Shown: positions 49,985 through 62,870 of the stretch, piece by piece
Layout of the letters: each line of letters begins with the position of its first letter
How positions within the stretch are numbered: position 1 is the first letter of the stretch
Assembly: GCA_020226215.1 (NCBI GenBank)
Contig: CM035234.1
Location: 19,184,691 to 19,248,690, forward strand
Length of the DNA: 64,000 nt
Reading direction: 5' to 3'
From: Sindora glabra
Taxonomy: Eukaryota; Streptophyta; Magnoliopsida; Fabales; Fabaceae
Made by a program: the position numbers and the translations under genes
Notes under the pieces: model-generated
The model's database searches: none
Told to the model about the DNA's origin: nothing
Seen by the model: the letters and a program-made list of their open reading frames with translations, nothing else

Positions 49985-50472
49985 GGGTAACGCGCGGACA
50001 GGTTTTCAATTCGAAACAATTATGAGGTAAGGTAATATTGCTTCGTGTTCCGTCTTGTCCTAAAATAATGAATTATTTTTTTTATTTTTTATATTATATT
50101 TAAAAATATATTTATTATAAATTTATATTATTAGTTTCATGACTAAAAATGTTTATAATAATTATTTTATTTTAATTAACATTTATTTTTTAAGATTAAT
50201 TGAATAAATTATATATAATTTTAAATTAATATTATATTATGTTAACATTAAATATTAATTATATATATATTTTAAAATTTATAAATTTTAAATTTTTTTT
50301 TAATTTTTTCAAATTATTCACAAATCACCGGTATGTTCTGCAGATCATGAGAATAAAGCATCAACTTGTCTTATGATTGAGAACACGGCAAGGATGAGAT
50401 AGATCCTCGTAATTGCGAGGCAGGGCAATATACTATTAATCTGTTATTGCCCCGCCCTCTTGCCATTCCTAA
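49985..50472. mobile_element. hAT-like non-autonomous element (GC-rich ends, AT-rich core)
   Basis: The right end, read in reverse complement, begins TAGGAATGGCAAGAGGGCGG; the left end has 'ggggtaacgcgcggacaggt'. GC-rich ends around an AT-rich core and a GGAATGGCAA-type terminus match a plant repeat family I know as hAT-like. The left terminus is not cleanly preserved. Confidence 0.45.
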
Positions 50473-53215
50473 TGATTGCGCTCAACTTCAACACTTTTTT
50501 TTTTATTTTTTTCACCGAATATGACACTAAGTAAAAACCTTAATCCTAAAATAATCTTTTAAACTACATTCACTTCTGCATGAAACTTTTTACAGCCTTT
50601 AATTTAAAAAAATTAGTAAAGTATATACTTGATATATCATAGTAAATCAATTAAATCACATGAAAAATGAATATTTGTGACAATTAATGCAATTTAACAA
50701 TTCATAGCAATTCAATAAAATCCTGTTATCTCATATAATTCATTGAGATTAGTCCAACAATCAGCAAACCTAAATTTTCAGTTTCGTTAGAATTTTTTTG
50801 TCTAAATCAATTTAAGTTAAACCGATGCAAGTCTGTACGTACCTAATTAATATATTATGCATTATAATTCTAATGTTAATTTAAAATGATATATATGAAA
50901 ACGTTTTAATTATATATAAGCAAATAATATTTCCTTACAAGATGTGTCTTTTAACACTGCAAACCATTAACCGTTCATATTTCTCTCTTTCATTACTTTT
51001 CATTTTTTTAGGCTTTTTTCCTTCTTTTCTAACTAATTGCTTTTTCCATTTTTTTAAGTGTCATTTAAAAAAAATATTCTTATTTATCTATCATTTTAAG
51101 AAATTAAAATGATATTTATTATTTTCTTTCAAATATAATTTTATTTATTAGTTAATTTTTTAATAGGTGATATATTAATAAATTATAACAATATATTTTG
51201 AAATTAAAATTATTTATTTTCTTTCTTAATTTTTGTATATTGATCCTGAATATATTTAAAAAATAAGAAAATATATTCAAAAATGAATTAATACTTTATG
51301 ATTGGTACATAAATCAAATCACCACTTATTTAGGGCATTGATTGTTTGATTTTTTTTTTGTAATGTCATTCTTTTACAGCTCATTTGTTAGGAAGGAAAT
51401 TATGAGGGAGAGGAATTAATGAGGAGAAATTCGCTTATCTCTCGTTTAAATATTGAGAAATGAGAAAAATAGAAATGCGAGAAGAAATTATACATAGGCC
51501 CACTGATTTTTTGTGCCTCCCGGGCAGCGAGAGAAACCTCAGGAGGAGTTGAATAAAACCTAAAAAAAAAAATCATACGTGCCATTCTTATCCTTTATCC
51601 TACTGTGGCAAAGTACAGACAACAGAAGGCGTTCAAATTGGAAGCTCACAAATCTCCATAAGTATTCCATTTTTCTGTTATTTTAATATATGAAAATGTT
51701 AAATAAAATACATTTCCTGTTAAAACAGTGGTTGTTGTATGGTCAATAACAAATGAGATTTGCAAGCTTTGGTCGGAATACTATTAGTTGGAATCGAAGA
51801 TAGATGTCTCTTTAATTAATATATTTATATTTATATAATTTTTTAAATAATTAGATATTTTAAACTTTAACAAATGATTTTAAATTAAACATGAAATTAA
51901 GTTAGTATATAAATAATTTGTAATAAGTCAATGAAATATTTTTTGTTGCTATTTTAATATGAAGAAATTAAGTTATGCGTTACAATTTAATCTTATTTAT
52001 ATACAAAATCTTGCATAATAGTTTATTTACCATATATTTGTTAAATTATTTTTTAAATCTAATTTATTCGTCATATATTTGATAATTTTTAATTATAATG
52101 GTAATATTATGTAATTAATAACTATTGAATTAAAAAATTTCAACGATTAGCATTAAAATTGAAATAGATAACCAATTTGCATTGAATTTATCTTAAAGAC
52201 AATATTGTCATTTTAATTTATTAATTCTTCATTCTTCTCACTTTTCGACTGAACCGAATAAAAAGAAATAACTTCTTTCATATTTTTTTAAATTTCTTTT
52301 TTTACCAAATATAAGGAAGGAAATATATATTTTTTTTATTTTATAATTTTTCCTTTTTTCTTTCTTTTCTAGTTTCACTTTTTTTTAATTTTCTTTTTTC
52401 CATTATATCTCTTTCATCGAAACAAATAAATAGAGATAATCAAACGCCGGGATATTGATTTATGCTGAGATGATTTGATATGAACAGTTGTAAGGAATCA
52501 TGTTAAGCCATAATAATGAGACCCTATGACATTGATATTATGTTTATCTAACTAAGGTTCGCAATGTCTTTTGTCAATTAGTTGGGATTTTCACATGCCA
52601 AACAGTTTCATCCGTTGGTTAGGTCAGTCACTTTAATTTTAAGAAGAAACTTCAATAGTTGAATAGCACTGTTATCATCCACTCTTAATATGCGTTGATA
52701 TAATCTTTTACAAAAAGAAATAATATAAGTTTTCTTACATAGCTTACAATATATTACAAACCTGTAATTTCTTATACAATATTAAAATACAACTTTCTTA
52801 TCCAAAGAGGATTTTATATACACATGCACGTAACATTATTTATAATTAATAATTTAACCTACGTATTAATACCAAGCATTAGTTGTGAAAAACATACTAA
52901 TTTTTTAGTGGACTTCACTGATTAATGTATCTAGAGTTTGTCCTTGTTAAAAATGAAGAAATTTATTAATACTCTAATTTTTAAAATACTTATCCCATTT
53001 GATATTAAAAAATATTTTAATACACACAAGAACTAAGATTAAACTTTAAATACAAAAGAAAGTATAAAATCTTAAAAAAAATATTGAATGCAACTTAAGT
53101 TAAAGGTGTTTGGTATTAAAAGAAAATATATGTTAACTTAAAATCTCTTTTGAAATTTATTGATAAGAAGCTAACATTTCCCAAAAAAAAAATAAATAAT
53201 AGCATGATTCGGTAG
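50473..53215. other. AT-rich gene-free interval
   Basis: No supported gene. T-rich or A-rich stretches at 51410-51600 and 52200-52445 have the look of paired halves of small inverted-repeat elements, but I could not define ends. Confidence 0.35.
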
Positions 53216-53498
53216 TACTCCATTCATTTTTTTTATTTGTCACATTTAAAAAAATATTTCTTTTTACTTGTTGATTTAAAATTTTAATAAAGTATTAAAT
53301 ATTATTTTTTAAAAAATTTACTGTTCTTTTTTATTAATAAATACTTCATTTTTTTGGAATATGTCAACATATTTATTCTATCATAATTCTCTTTCTATTG
53401 TTAACTATTGTGAACTTTGTACATAATAAGAAATTAAATTATTTTTTTAGTATCTATAAAATTAATTAATTGCAATATAATAAGAAACGGATGGAGTT
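53216..53498. mobile_element. Stowaway-like (Tc1/mariner) MITE
   Basis: Left end TA-CTCCATTCATTTTTTTTA with 'tttgtcacattt' just inside; right end 'ataagaaacggatggag' followed by TTTA. Termini of the CTCC(A/C)T(C/T)C type facing GG(A)TGGAG, with a TA target, are the Stowaway signature. Confidence 0.6.
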
Positions 53499-53814
53499 TA
53501 TATTTAGAGTAGTGCTATGAAGAGTTTTAGGGTAGTGCTATAAAAAGTTTTAATTCTTAAAAGATTAAGTAATTTTATCATTAAATTATCTTATTTAAAT
53601 TTAAATATAATTAACTTAAAATTAAAAATATAAATTTTAATATATTAAAAATAATTTAATAATAACAATAAATAAATTTTTTAGTAAAAGGAGCTCCCAT
53701 AATATTATTTAGCTTAATAGTTTGCTGGAGATTGCATATTAAAATATCCTGATATTTTTTTTCCCAAAGAAATAATCTATTGTCAATTGTGCAACTACCA
53801 ATTGAAAAAGGGAC

Positions 53815-54085
53815 TAGTCAATAATTGCGATTTCAAAATCAATTATTGCTGGGGAAAATCTTAGCCGATTTGTGTCCGGAATGTTCAAAGCGATTACATT
53901 TAAAACTCCTAAGGTCGACTTCAAATCTAAGCGAATCTTTATGGTCCCGGCCTTTTTAGGGCCGCCATTGTCATCTTCTGCCTTTACCCTTGAAGTGGGG
54001 AGAGTCAATCCAAGTGAGAGGGGTCCCTTCGGGACCTTGAAACGATACGGAGAAGTGAAATTGAGAGTGATAAAAAAACGCTCAT
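53815..54085. other. GC-elevated island open on both strands, origin unknown
   Basis: About 270 bases are far less AT-rich than everything around them. Plus-strand frame 53872-54087 (71 codons) and minus-strand frame 53814-54008 (64 codons) overlap. Minus product includes 'KIRLDLKSTLGVLNVIALNI'. I recognise neither. The composition would fit a fragment of organellar DNA or a gene remnant. Confidence 0.3.
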
Positions 54086-54599
54086 AGAAAGTAAAAGAAA
54101 ATTCATACTCATTTAATCTAATCGTGAAGACATTATTTTATTTTCAGATATTTACACTTATTATTCTTTTTTTTTTTTGAGAAAAAGAATGTGCACAGGA
54201 TAAAAGTTTAAACAAATTTGTTATAAAAATTGAAATAAATATTATTAAGATTTATATAAAATTTAATTTTTAAAAGGGTTAAATATAAATTTTAAGAAAA
54301 ATAAATAAAACGTAAGAAAAACTTGAAATTTATTTTAATTTTGAGTTGGTCAAAGCTACTTCAAACTATAAGGTAGCATTGTTGCCGGTGTAGGTTTAAA
54401 ACAAATAAATAAACCAAAGGAGATAGTGCATAATTTAAAAAGAAAAGCCAGAAAAAAATATTCTGAAATTTATTTGAATAACAAAAATGATACACTGACC
54501 ATTCGATAAACCATTCTAAATCTTGGAAAAAAATGTAAAACTATTCAATTCATGGGTAAAACTAACAACGAAAGACCTCATTTCTCATCTTTCGTCCTC

Positions 54600-54835
54600 T
54601 TCCTCTTCCGCACGACTTGTTTGGTTAGAGAGAAAATAGAATAGAAAGAAGAGAAATATTTTTAATTTGAATTAAAGAAAAATTAAAAAATCTTAAAATT
54701 TGAAGATCACTTAAAAATTATAATCATATATTTTATTTTTACATTTTTTTCTCTCCATCCAAACAAGAGAAGATTAAATTAAAAAAAAAAATCTTCTCCA
54801 TTTGCTTTCTTTCCATCCAAATAAAACCTTACTCT
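54600..54835. mobile_element. Possible MITE with TTGTTTGG termini
   Basis: Left 'acttgtttggttagagag' faces right 'ctctccatccaaacaagag' in inverted orientation, with a second 'ctttccatccaaataaaa' beyond. The interior is AT-rich. Boundaries and target duplication were not established. Confidence 0.45.
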
Positions 54836-56550
54836 CCACTATGTATTACTTGTCAAATTTCTTATGCTATAAAAATATAACTCAATATATAACAACTAAT
54901 TTATAAAATTTTTATTGACAAATTTAACGAGTCATACTTTATGATTAACCTTGCTTCACTTACTTTGAATCATAGTAATACAACCCTCACTTGTCCTATT
55001 CAAATTACTGCATTATATATATTTAATTGCAAATCCTTATTATTTCCATGTAACTGTCATTCATTTCTTTTTCTATTTTATATATTATTTAACTCATGTT
55101 TCAACTATAACCATAATTTTTAAGATATTTTTTTGCATGTATATGAAACGTATAAATCAAACATGGTAACATATGACTAATATTCCTATCCTTTATATAA
55201 AATGAAATTGGTGTGAATATATTCACAACTATAGAATTGCAAACACACATTGAAGGGTAGATATCAATTAAAGTAAAAAAACAAAAAACCAAATTTATAT
55301 TAATATTGTCGTATTTTGAAATTATTGAAAATAATATGATGACAGTTAATAAATTCAATTAACATCTATTTTGATGTGATAATATTTTTATAATTCTTAA
55401 TAAACTTAAGACAATAGTTAAATTTATAACCAATGTTTATTTGGACATGATTTTATATTTAAAAATATTGAAAAATTTAATATGTTAGTTTTCTATATAA
55501 CTAAGGATGAAAGTAAGGTGAACTATTACTTTGTGAAGTGCTAAACAAACATAAGATATCAGTTATTTACTTGATCAAAATTGAAATTAATAAAGTGATG
55601 ATTTTTTTAGATATTATCTTAACTTTATATATTTATTTTGTAATAATCTAATGATGTTTCTTTAAAACATTGATTACTAAAGTAAAAGGCAAAGTGCAAA
55701 TGTTTTGGTTACATAACTTTCATGTTGTCCTTTGTTTCATATCACTCTTACTTTTTCAAACCCATTTCTTTGACAATAACCTGCACTTTTATTGTTTTTT
55801 CAGTGAATCCTAAATCTTTGTCATATTCTTAAGGACACTCATAATTAGCTTTATACTTATTCTAATCATTATATCCATTTTTATGAACTTTTTTCGATCT
55901 CATTTTCATTATTTTTTTAATATTAAAAGATTATTTAGCTTTCTTTGGTTAGGATATGTGTGTATGTGTGCGCATGCGTGCACGTGGTGATATTGTAATA
56001 GCTTCATTTTTTATTAAGTTTAAGATTATATTATTTATTATGTTTGGTGATGCTTTTAAAATTTAGTTGTCTTCGAAATAAATGGCTCTAGTTATACCCT
56101 GTTTAATGGTGATATTTTTTATAATATTTTAAATTACTATTTTTGCCATTGCATGCTATTATATCTTTTTAAGGCATCAGATATTTTATATAATAGAGTT
56201 AATCTAGATCCTTGTTATGTAAATTGGGGAAAGGGCCTATAAATCATATTGATTGATGTGATTTTATTTTAGTTGCTTGTCATTCAAGTTATCATGCCCA
56301 TCACATCTATTTTATTGTAAGTACAAATTGTATATCTACTACTTTTTTCATCATCAAATAATGTTAACATCTAACTTTATCTATATATCTTTGTGCATAA
56401 TTACCACTCAATTTCTTGAAACATTAAGAATATGGATCCTTTTGGAAAGGTAATTACTACCAGCAAAAAGACCAAAAGGAGTCTTACAATATTGAGGGGC
56501 ATTGTCATATTATAGACTAAGGGTGAGAAGTTAAGTGTTGAGTTTAATGC
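54836..56550. other. AT-rich gene-free interval
   Basis: Apart from the alternating tract I see only short, unrecognised open frames. Confidence 0.4.
55945..55988. repeat. Alternating purine-pyrimidine tract
   Basis: A run of GT, GC and AC steps (…gtgtgtatgtgtgcgcatgcg…) that is a candidate for Z-DNA. Confidence 0.6.
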
Positions 56551-56558
56551 CAATAAAG

Positions 56559-56936
56559 TAAGGGTGGTAATTTTTTATACAATACAATAACTCGACACAT
56601 TTATTCAAATTTAAATTGATACATAAATTCATTTAAAAATTTATTTTAAAATTTTAATAATTTTATTTAAGAAATAATTAATATTTTAATTATAAATAGG
56701 TATATATAATAAAGATATTAAAATTTTATTTTAATAAAATAATAATAATAAAAGTTTAAATAATATTTTATTAATAACTAAAATATTTTTATGAAAAATA
56801 GTAAGTAATTAAATTTAATAAATAATTTTATAATATAAATTTTATTAATTAAAATTATTAAATAGATTAGACAAGTGACTCGTTTTAACACATTTAATAA
56901 ATAGATTAACCTAAATAACATAAATTGCTACCTTTA
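56559..56936. mobile_element. Complete hAT-type MITE with 8-bp target duplication
   Basis: CAATAAAG at 56551-56558 and at 56937-56944 is a perfect 8-bp target site duplication. The 378-bp element starts TAAGGGTGGTAATTT, and its end in reverse complement is TAAAGGTAGCAATTT, 12 of 15 matching. The interior is AT-rich without coding capacity. 8-bp duplications and these termini indicate the hAT superfamily. Confidence 0.88.
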
Positions 56937-56944
56937 CAATAAAG

Positions 56945-59900
56945 GGTAGGTAAATGAAAGAAATAGAGAAGAATATAGCAACTATATTGGATTGGCAGCT
57001 TGATTTAAAATATGAATAGATTATATAAATTAAAGGCATGCCCTCAAGCATTAAAGGATAACCTTTAGGAAGATATCTTGATATATATTTAATTTATATA
57101 CTTTTATGTGCAGATATATAAAATTATATTTGTTGAATAATCGTATATAACTCTTTTATGTGTATTTTTTCTTATAAAGTGCCTTTAATCTTCCTAACCC
57201 TAAACATGTGCAAAAAAGTACTATTGCAGGTGACGAACTAGTGGAAAGACTTTAAGATAAGGTTAAGATAGGATTATGTCAATTTTGAGACCATGATAAA
57301 AATAAACTTGCTTTAAAAATGGAATTTCATCAATTAATAATCATGGGAGAAGTTCCTAAAATAAAAGAATGACAAGCATTTCAAGGTAAAATTTATATAT
57401 TCTAGTGGTCAATTCTACTCTATGTCTTCTTTACATATCATTTGTACTTGTAAAGTAATATGTCCTAATAGAAGTTAAATAAGTTGAACTAAAAGAGGTG
57501 AAAGAAAAATATATATCCACCTATGTGTTTTTTAGAGGCTACCAAAAGATAGAACAAGAGTTAGTTGAAGAGGCTTACAAAAATTAAGGGTAATGACACT
57601 AATAAGACATTTTCCATTTCTCCTACACTGTTATGAAAGTAAGGTAAAGTTAACAAGTTGAGACAGTATACAACCTCAAAAGGTTCAGCCATTGTGGAAA
57701 GGATTGTAAATGTTTAGAATTAAATTAAAATATATTGTTTGCTTTTGAAACTTCTATTTCATGAGAACTGAATCTAATTATCCATTGTTTATTTATTACT
57801 ATAACACAATCTCATGCAATAGGCTTCTTAGAGTGAGTTTGAGCTGACTAGGATGAAAGACATTCTAACCATAATGTTAGGATCTAAGGAGTGTACTAGC
57901 TATATTTAGATTATTGGATGTGGTGTCACCTTAAGAGACTACTTAATCTTATCAAAATGCTATCAAGTGGGACATTCTTGCTTTAAGTTGGAAGACTTGA
58001 AAGCAAGCATCACCCATAATATGGAAACTCGACTTAACATGAACTAGAAGGCAAAGATGTAGTAAATACAAAAGCAATACATATAAACGTAGCAATCAAA
58101 AGAGTGGATGTAACTTTAGCTTCATGCTTTAATGAAGCAAATTTCATTCTAATAAATTGCACAGTTAAGTCACATAACATTTGCCTAAGCATCCCTCATA
58201 ATAGTCAACTCTTACAAGGTTGCCTAACTTACTCTTGGGATTATTAATTAGAAGGGGGTGTCAACCCCTTTTATAATTAGTATGGAGGACATACTAGCAT
58301 TTCTAGTGTTAGCCGCCATGGTAAAAGATATTATAATAACCATACTTGATGTAAATGTCACTCCTAACCCTTACACTTTTTTACATATGTTTATGCATGA
58401 ATTGGTTTTCTATAGTAGGGGTTCATATTGCAAAAGTTAAGCACTATTTACTCTAATGGTAGTGAGACCAACTATACAAAAGGCTATGGTCAAGTGGATT
58501 TTACCAAATCATAAGTTTCACTATCAACTATTATTTAATGACTAAGTTAAAGGAGTGATGGATAAGCCTTTAAATCACATGATTGAGGTGTTGGTATCAA
58601 ACAATGAAGTCTGAATAATAAAAGAAACTCATAAGACTTTCATCACATAACCAATGACTCTCATTCAATACCTAATAAAGATATCATTGCGCATCCCCTC
58701 CTCCATGAACTTTTTTATGCAATCAAAGTTATATTAATCTTATTATTTTAAATTACCAATTAATATTATTTGTATTTTAGTGACTTCTTGATCACGACAA
58801 AAGGCACTATAGGTGAAACTTGATAGTCTTAGGCTTTTTAAGCCCCAAGTTAAGCTTACTATGGAGGCATATATGATAAAAATATCTTATCTATTGCTCA
58901 TTGAGAAATAGCTTCTAAGATTCAAGGAATTTAATGCCATTTGTATCCAACTCTAAGTGAGGTAAATTTATATTACCTTCTTTGATCAAACATAAATTAA
59001 TTTAACTTCTATTTGAATGGAAATTTAGCTCATATCAATCCTTTTATAGTTATTGTTATGATCACTACTCCTCAACAAGAACTCATTATGGATTTCTTTA
59101 TTTATATCAAATTAATCCTCAAGCTTAGCCCTACAATAAGAAAGGAGAGGAATACATTATGGTTATATTACTTTTAAAGCACAAGAAAGCCTATTACTTC
59201 ATATTACACCACTAGGGTAAGCCTCACTTGTACATTAATTGTGATTTCTATTTTTTATAAATAAAATTTGACATTTTGTTATGTTATTATATTGCAGGCA
59301 CTAATGGATTCTTTTCATGACATACCCAAAGAATAAGGTCATCTTTTAGTTAAATCCCTTAGGAAAAAAAGCATGATTAAACTTAAAGGATGTTTCTAGA
59401 TGAAGCTTTATATGAATGCTATAATAAATGCCTACAAACAAAAAGGAATGACAATAAAGTAAAATGGGTCAATATGCAAATATGTTTCTTAAATAAAAAT
59501 GTAACATGTTATAAATAGAAGTATGTGTGCTAGTGGGATAAAATTGATCTCTTGTTTTATTGTAATGCTTTACACAACTTAACAATATAGGGTGTGGCTA
59601 CCACAACATGTGATATATGCATGACATAATACATCTATTAAAAAATTAATTATGGTAATCACTTATTTATAACTCTTTACATGCTTAATTAGTTAAATTG
59701 GTTTTGATGATAACATGTTAGTTATTTATAAATTACAATACTTTAGCAACACTTTCCCATTTGTTTAAGCCAAGCTTGATAAAATAAAAGAGTTTTAGGC
59801 AAGGCATTTCCTGAAGGCTAAAGCTAGACTAAATTGAATAGCTTTAGGTATATTTAAATATATAATGGTTGTAACAAGTTGTCAATTAGTTAATGATAAT

Positions 59901-62870
59901 GCTTTATTTGTAAATTACTTGTTGTAACTTGTTATATTTTGATATGTAAATAAAGATTAAAAAAATTATATAAAATCTTTAGCAATTGTTTCTGCTATTC
60001 TCAATTGTTATATATTTCTACTATTGTTGTCAATTGTAATCTATTTTTGCAATTGTTAATCAATAATTTTTTATTTTTTTAAGAAAAAATTAAGTGGCAA
60101 AAAGACATCAATTATTCCCAAGCAATGACCCCAAAGGGTTCTAATGATGGACATTTCAAGTGGTCATGTAAAGTATTTACTTCTAAAACTAATTCATCTA
60201 TTAATTCTTTTCTAACTGTTAATATTAGATCATTCTTTTTAAGAAAAAATGGAATTATCCTGCACTATGAAATTAACTCAATCAATAGAAAAAATAGAAT
60301 AAATTAAAGGTGGATCTTTTATAACCATGGAAATATTGAGTTTATTTACCATTTCATCAAACTTTATGATAAGTGGGCTATCATATACATTAATTTCTTC
60401 TTTTGAGTTTTTTTTTGTCAATCTTATTTTGGGGCTTATTGACTTTCACTTTTTGAGTACCAAAATTTCCATCCTCTTTTTTTTTCTAGTCTTCTACTAG
60501 TTAAATATAGTTGAGGTGGGTTACTTGCCTCAAAATCTTCCTTATTTCTTAATGACATGACACTAGCATTTTCTTCTAATTTGCTTACCTTAATAGCAAG
60601 TAAGTTGATTTATATCACTAAGTTAAGAATGCTAACCTTTATCTTTTATTGGAATTTATTGAAGTTAATGTTAATTTTCTACTAGAATTGTATAGTATTG
60701 GTAATCAAACTTTTAACAAGATTTTCTAATGATATATATATGGTTTAGGAGTAACATTGGTTAATAGTCTAAGTAAGGTAAGAGGTTGAAATTAATTATG
60801 ATTCATTTGGTTGCTATAGTTGAAAATTGAATAATATGGCTAAACTAGGTTGTAAGAATTGGAATACGAGGGATAACAACCCTAGGAAAAGACTAGAACT
60901 TTTCCTATACATTTTTTAATGTCCAAAACTAATTGACTAATAAGAGAGGTTAGCTTAGAAAGTTGCAACTCAATTTTAGATGCATGTGTACCATTAAAAC
61001 AATTATAAAAAAGTTATATATTTTTTTATTCTAATATCTTAATTTATGAAATTTCCTCTCACATTTAAGATTAAAATTAAAGTTAAAATCATAGGAGGAG
61101 CAATTCATTCACTATAAGGAACAAGGATTCAATGGAAATAAATTTTCAAAAAAAAACATAAAAAATCATAAAAGATTAGAAAATAGTAACAAGTAATTTT
61201 TTCCTTAAAAAATTATCTGGGTCAAAGGCAAAATAACTTAATCTTGCTTAAAATATTGAAAAATCTTGGACTAGAAAGTTTTATATCAAAATTCCATATT
61301 AAATTTGGTTACCTAGGAACACTAACAAACTTTAAAAACTTTTAAAACTATAAAAGGGTTTAAAATAGAGAAAAATAACCACAAATTGACTAAGTCATTC
61401 CTTAGTGATGATGCCATAAGTTTTTATATCTATCTCTCACGCCAAAATTAATCACTAAACTTGCTTAAAAACAAAATAAAGGTTAGTTTAGGTTATACTC
61501 AATGGAATAAAAGTTAGTTGGAGAAAATATAATGAAAAAAATAATGAGGTTTCAATAACCATTTAAATGAAATGAGTGAAAGCAAAATTAAACTGAAACT
61601 AATGGAAGATAAAAAGCCATTTCAAGAGAGAATTCACACTTGAATTCTCAAATTTATCATCAACATTCAACAAATTTACTTATAATTCAATTACGTAACA
61701 TATAAATATATTGAAGCCAACAATAAACATGCAAGTTCTTGATGTAGACTAACCACAACAAGCAACCTATTAATCTTTTATTATTGATTCAATTAAGAAC
61801 AAGTGATTAAATCTAATTAATAATAGTTTAAATCATTCATAAATAGGTTAAAGCTAAATCAAATGATTCTACAAGTGACAATTGCTAAATTTATTCTCTA
61901 TTTTTTTAGACAACTAATAATTCACTCAAGTGTCAAATCATTAAAGTCTAATTGCTACTAATATTAATCAATTAAAATTAACCTACAAGCAAGAATTAAT
62001 TGTAATTAATCATTTAGCTCTAAACTATAATGAATAATCAACTAATTGACTATATTTGGAAAACTATGTTATCATTCATTACAAGAGTAGAAAAATAAAA
62101 GATAATCAAATTATAAATAAATTGAAAAGAAAGGTCTCAAAAATAAACTAAAATTGGAGTGTTAAGCCTATGATCTTTTAAAAGAAATTAACCACTTATG
62201 GTGATTTACATAAAAAAAAACTAAGGGAAAAGGATAGTTACTTTCTACTACTAGTATGTTACCTTTGGAGCACAAGACCTAACTATGTTTGACTTCTTAA
62301 GGAGGAAAACCTATTGGACCAACTTACAATATCTCTTAGGGTTACAATGAATAAGGCCTTACTTAATTTGAAAGTTCAAAACCTAAGTTACAAACTAAAT
62401 TACTACAAGAATTTACAACAGCAAATTACCATAGGTTAACTTTTAGGCAATGTTTAGCTATCAAAATGGTATATTTTCACTAATCTCCAAACATAAAAAT
62501 TGTTGGGCTACATCTAAGCTGACACTAAGCTGTAGTTTAAACTCATTTCACTCATAAAGCTCTAAATATAGCATAAAAGCCAAGACTAGGCTAGACAAGA
62601 TAATAACATTAGATCTTATTTCTAACAAAATATAAAAGTCCAAATGTCTGAGTTGGGTTTTAACCAAAACATAAAAATTATAAAGCTTTCTCTTAACTTT
62701 TCAACACTATAAATATCACCTAAATTGAACCTCTAATACTTAAGTTATAGTGAAAAACTTGAAACATTATCAAAATTTAGCATTAATTAAATAATTCAAT
62801 AATATTACAAAAACAATATTACAAAATCATGACTAATCACAAAAGAAGACTAATTCCACTAAATCAAATA
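56945..62870. other. Decayed transposon-like interval, no intact gene
   Basis: AT-rich, broken frames throughout. Near 57955 the plus strand reads 'LSKCYQVGHSCFKLEDLK', reminiscent of a gag zinc knuckle with one Cys replaced. The open frame at 58258-58440 has no recognisable relatives. Likely retroelement debris, but I cannot assign a family. Confidence 0.3.

Noticed and set aside
58258..58440. 60-codon plus-strand frame starting MSTPFIISMEDILAF
   Set aside because: Short, isolated in a retroelement-like region with many stops; no recognisable family.
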